From positions 27,085,915-27,145,914 of the forward strand of contig CAIIXF020000001.1 of assembly GCA_903813345.2 (NCBI GenBank): DNA of 60,000 nt, in the 5' to 3' direction. The position numbers were made by a program, and so were the translations under genes. How positions within the stretch are numbered: the first letter of the stretch is position 1; the number at the start of each line of letters is the position of its first letter. The stretch is from Owenia fusiformis. Its lineage: Eukaryota > Annelida > Polychaeta > Sabellida > Oweniidae. Shown here piece after piece: positions 59,101 through 60,000 of this stretch. The notes under the pieces are model-generated. The model saw only the letters and a list, made by a program, of their open reading frames with translations, had not been told where the DNA came from and searched no databases.

Positions 59101-59995
59101 CGCTGAAAATAAGAAATCTTCAGACGGAAGTTCATCCATTTTGTTATGTCTTTCTAACCAGCTGGGGACGACTAGTGATGAGAAATAGAAGGGGATCATT
59201 AATCCACTTAGAGATTAGCATATAACATCAAGAAAGCCCAATTAGCCTCCTCAAAATTTTTGCAAAATATTTCTTGACTTTAAGATGTATGTTCAAAATG
59301 AACAATTCATATGTTCTTTGATGAGTGAAATAGAAGTCCCTATGAAGTACAATCAATTATTTATCCCACTTGACTTTAACATGCCTAAATCTCAGCTACA
59401 TATCATAGCACTAAATGTCTGAACCCCCTCATTATCTACTATAGGGGAGGCAGTCATAAACATTGTACATGTTTACCTGTTTCACAATGTGTTCCTGTGT
59501 ATCCAGAATAACATATACAACTGTAGCTTGTCCTCAGATTCTCACAATAGCCATTGGATCCACAAGGGTTGCCCTCACATGCATTCAATGCTGCAATATA
59601 AACATTTTCTATCAATTAGTACGTACATTCATAAAATCTGAAACAAGTCATAATTTCTAAAACATATCAGAGGAGTCAAACAAGCTATATTTTTGAATAG
59701 GTTGAGGTTGTGTTGGCCCAGCCTCTGCCTATATTCTAAGACTTTTATGTCTTGGCTATACTCTAATATAGACCTCAATTCAATTGTTCTATTTATTGTA
59801 ATGTCAATTCTAATTGATACATACATTTAGATGCATCATTTAAAATAAGATTTTGAAATCTGAATTATATTTACTATTGATATGACTTACCTGTACATGT
59901 TGTTCCATCACCCGTATAGCCCACCCTACAGACACACCTTGGTGTCTCACCACTCCTGTCACAATCAGCAAATCTATCACATAGACTACACTCAT
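40592..59995 (-). CDS. MUC4-like NIDO-AMOP-VWD-EGF-SEA transmembrane protein, 5' end outside the window
   Basis: 28 coding exons, each with GT-AG borders and matching phase, encode about 1413 residues. In transcript order: 59891-59995, 59477-59590, 58829-58951 (EGF); 57234-57355, 56606-56914, 55760-55955 (NIDO); 54964-55216, 54596-54759 (AMOP); 53416-53512, 53097-53199, 52673-52849, 51997-52180, 51390-51647 (VWD); 51054-51200, 50244-50438; 48424-48609, 47754-47876, 47413-47547 (EGF); 46711-46844, 46197-46264, 45732-45904 (SEA); 45370-45513, 44762-44884, 44211-44280, 43912-43967 (EGF); 43302-43389 (membrane); 40974-41184, 40592-40777 (cytoplasmic). The order matches the MUC4 / mucin-like family of cell-surface proteins. 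The first visible exon starts with an acceptor at the window edge, so signal peptide and N-terminus are missing. Function is inferred only: adhesion or mucosal surface protein. Confidence 0.9.
41185..43301 (-). other. Intron between the membrane exon and the first tail exon
   Basis: About 2.1 kb with no gene seen. A GGACAGATGAACG... tract near 41325-41400 belongs to the same low-complexity family as 54238-54290. The rest is AT-rich. Confidence 0.5.
43302..43389 (-). CDS. Transmembrane helix exon, MUC4-like gene
   Basis: It encodes LRLIAIGVGAGVGAFCLVLI followed by IIIVVLCCR: about 23 hydrophobic residues, with Cys-Cys-Arg at the inner border. This places the preceding domains outside the cell and the next two exons in the cytoplasm. 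Confidence 0.88.
43390..43911 (-). other. Intron with repeat family alpha, copy 4
   Basis: 43634-43753 holds a forward copy of family alpha (CACCACCCACCATTTGTTAC ... CCACTTCTGGTGGTGACAT). No gene seen. Confidence 0.6.
43912..45513 (-). CDS. Membrane-proximal EGF exons, MUC4-like gene
   Basis: 45370-45513 (KDLCVSSLDNNCDKQSTNCT) and 44762-44884 (DINECNLEPSVCTNSNCTN) encode one EGF each. The third is split by an unusual phase-2 intron: 44211-44280 (VCKSNPCQKGGQCQKE) and 43912-43967 (CPAGISGKNCEN). Confidence 0.85.
44585..44780 (-). repeat. Four-copy tandem duplication of an exon end and its splice donor
   Basis: Units of about 49-50 bp share CTTTGAGAA...CCCTTACCTTCA (plus strand). The unit nearest the exon contains the real donor of exon 44762-44884 (GAAG|GTAAGG on the minus strand). 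The other three copies in the intron keep GT and most of the donor consensus. Confidence 0.75.
45732..46844 (-). CDS. SEA domain exons, MUC4-like gene
   Basis: Exons 46711-46844, 46197-46264 and 45732-45904. They encode MWTIDLLDPTSKAYADLATK, then VYEFSQ, then GSIIARFNIFFSGRQDIPTV. GSIIA corresponds to the G-S-[VI]-V-V autoproteolysis site of SEA domains, so the chain may be cleaved between Gly and Ser and stay non-covalently joined. The motif directly follows an exon junction. Confidence 0.75.
46372..46557. mobile_element. hAT-like MITE, copy 1
   Basis: The ends are CAGGCCCGTAGCCAGG and CCTGGCTACGGGCCTG, perfect inverted repeats of 16 bp. GGAGCA and GGTGCA flank it, a possible mutated target duplication. 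It lies in an intron of the MUC4-like gene and has no coding capacity. Confidence 0.75.
46845..47412 (-). other. Intron between an EGF exon and the first SEA exon
   Basis: About 0.57 kb; no repeat or gene recognised. Confidence 0.5.
47413..48609 (-). CDS. EGF-like exons between VWD and SEA, MUC4-like gene
   Basis: 48424-48609 encodes a Cys-rich segment, QCNCSSGAIGEFCEIEEC ... CPSGLQGNGQKC. 47754-47876 (DVDECFERTSMCNQTCHN) and 47413-47547 (DINECTDTEIAHNCTNPG) are typical calcium-binding EGFs with the DxDEC/DINEC start. All are phase-1 exons. Confidence 0.88.
48806..50020. mobile_element. TTAA-flanked inverted-repeat element hosting a nested MITE
   Basis: Arms of about 200 bp begin AGGAATATTCCTTGCCA and end TGGCAAGGAATATTCCT, with TTAA on both sides (48802-48805 and 50021-50024). 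TTAA duplication suggests a piggyBac-type non-autonomous element. The mariner-like MITE at 49005-49615 has inserted into its middle, so it is the older of the two. It lies in an intron of the MUC4-like gene. Confidence 0.7.
49005..49615. mobile_element. Tc1/mariner-like MITE nested in the TTAA element
   Basis: The terminal repeat CAGGGTGTCAAATAAGTCCC continues, with a few changes, for about 115 bp at both ends. TA flanks each side (49003-49004 and 49616-49617). No transposase frame. Confidence 0.8.
50244..51200 (-). CDS. Membrane-distal linker exons, MUC4-like gene
   Basis: Exons 51054-51200 and 50244-50438 encode RPPVFVEIEDALNITINER, NSTTGEIFWNP and YWPAIYVCACKNPSQCNLDY. This corresponds to the region after VWD in MUC4-type proteins. 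There are several Asn-X-Ser/Thr sites. No named domain is assigned. Confidence 0.75.
51390..53512 (-). CDS. Von Willebrand type D domain exons, MUC4-like gene
   Basis: Five exons (53416-53512, 53097-53199, 52673-52849, 51997-52180, 51390-51647). Hallmarks are GRGDPHLITLDRDEYTFNGL at the start and GLLGKFNGDGELFMPNG near the end, followed by FNYGQTW, where Trp spans an exon junction, and SRFSYTDKRFEDY. The last exon also carries ETCGDNLQCQVDYMATN, the family's post-VWD cysteine pair. Introns hold hAT-like and other repeats. Confidence 0.88.
52416..52639. mobile_element. hAT-like MITE, copy 2 (diverged)
   Basis: Related throughout to the copy at 46372 (both share CAGGATTTGCCAAGGGGG and CGCTCAAACCCAT or TGCTCAAACCCATTGA). 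The ends are degraded (CAGGCCAGTGGCCAGG and TGCCTACGGGCCAG). CAATCA flanks both sides, a probable remnant of the target duplication. Confidence 0.65.
53610..54330. repeat. Dispersed repeat ending in a GACGGACGGACC tract
   Basis: It contains GCCATTTTGAATTTT repeated internally and ends with the GACGGACGGACCGACGGAC tract and CCCGACCAAACTTCGTTTG. Fragments of the same tail lie near 31140, 41310-41400 and (reverse) 45560-45600. It lies within an intron. Confidence 0.6.
54596..55216 (-). CDS. AMOP domain exons, MUC4-like gene
   Basis: Exons 54964-55216 and 54596-54759. Cys-rich sequence CLEWVEKQPSNIRDLARRAQ, PCPCSW, CVETNSW, KCCYD, then QDCCTNSNLCHLFYKQRPS and CSGYVPPRWG. This is the eight-or-so-cysteine AMOP module of MUC4 and SUSD2-like proteins, split by one intron between CCYD and the following block. 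Confidence 0.88.
55310..55440. mobile_element. Short foldback MITE
   Basis: ATGCCTGGGTCACATTTG at the left and CAAATGTGACCCAGGCAT at the right are perfect inverted ends of a roughly 130-bp insertion. The target duplication is not clear. Confidence 0.75.
55760..57355 (-). CDS. NIDO domain exons, MUC4-like gene
   Basis: Exons 57234-57355, 56606-56914 and 55760-55955. They encode PLYPYEGIGEVNKGDD, then NGYISLGQRYSYTQP, APWFTDIDTTKYGYLSIYNY and TVATWYKVPPYPGQTQDE, then FQVVMVTDSRVSFVLYNYHP. This is the pattern of the extracellular nidogen (NIDO) domain. Phases are 1-0, 0-0 and 0-1. Confidence 0.88.
56062..56366. mobile_element. TTAA-type MITE
   Basis: TTAA + CCTCTTGA at the left and TCAAGAGG + TTAA at the right. 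The short inverted ends and TTAA borders fit a piggyBac-like non-autonomous element of about 300 bp in a NIDO intron. Confidence 0.55.
57356..58828 (-). other. Intron between an EGF exon and the first NIDO exon
   Basis: About 1.5 kb. A segment at about 58005-58170 resembles 13480-13690 (shared GTAGCTCAGAAAA-type and AAGAAGATGTT words), a further dispersed repeat. No gene seen. Confidence 0.5.
58829..59995 (-). CDS. Three EGF-like domains, MUC4-like gene
   Basis: Exons 59891-59995, 59477-59590 and 58829-58951 each encode one six-cysteine EGF repeat. The first (ECSLCDRFADCDRSGE...) and third (LNDCKVNTSLCDASQDCENT) look like calcium-binding EGFs; the second (ACEGNPCGSNGYCENL ... CYSGYTGTHCE) is of Notch type. 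All are phase-1 exons, the usual arrangement for shuffled EGF modules. More repeats probably lie beyond the window. Confidence 0.88.
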
Positions 59996-60000
59996 CTGAA

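Overview
The window is animal nuclear DNA: AT-rich, with GT-AG introns, multi-domain extracellular proteins and many decayed transposons. The gene set (a NIDO-AMOP-VWD-EGF-SEA membrane protein, a secreted S1 protease, a GT77-like glycosyltransferase and a GDP-mannose 3,5-epimerase homologue) suggests a marine invertebrate, perhaps a hemichordate, cephalochordate or lophotrochozoan. I cannot name the species from sequence alone.

Layout. About 137-3030 (-) is a 5'-truncated, frameshifted LINE. 3706-14411 (+) is a seven-exon secreted S1-family serine protease with a six-cysteine N-terminal module. Its fifth intron holds a 7.4 kb DNA element (5640-13047) with perfect 26-bp terminal inverted repeats and an exact 6-bp target duplication, TGGGAG. 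The element encodes a zinc-finger/P-loop ATPase of the viral genome-packaging type and a small basic protein, embedded in repeated modules full of host-like promoter motifs. No polymerase, integrase or capsid gene is visible. I consider this the most interesting object in the window: a miniature Polinton-like or virus-derived element. 15708-16829 (+) is a type II membrane glycosyltransferase.

17829-28085 is about 10 kb of composite tandem repeat bounded by a perfect 25-bp inverted repeat. Five of its higher-order units carry a nuclear-receptor DR1-type motif near their ends. 28591-28720 is a likely decayed serine-protease exon. 33672-34640 (-) is an intronless-coding GDP-mannose 3,5-epimerase homologue with the plant enzyme's catalytic residues, read behind a probable 5'-UTR intron. 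31.4-31.9 kb, 36.8-37.9 kb and 39.1-39.9 kb are inverted-repeat (MITE-like) elements.

40592-59995 (-) is the 3' portion (28 coding exons, about 1413 residues, 5' end outside the window) of a MUC4-like transmembrane protein. Its order is EGF x3, NIDO, AMOP, VWD, a MUC4-type linker region, EGFs, SEA, EGFs, transmembrane helix and a cytoplasmic tail with FxNPxY and FxNPxF signals. Reading phases agree across all its exon junctions. Its introns have collected hAT-like, mariner-like and TTAA-type miniature transposons, including one nested inside another.

The genes do not form a pathway. The protease and the MUC4-like protein are extracellular or cell-surface products. The glycosyltransferase and the epimerase both concern nucleotide sugars, but nothing in the sequence links them functionally.
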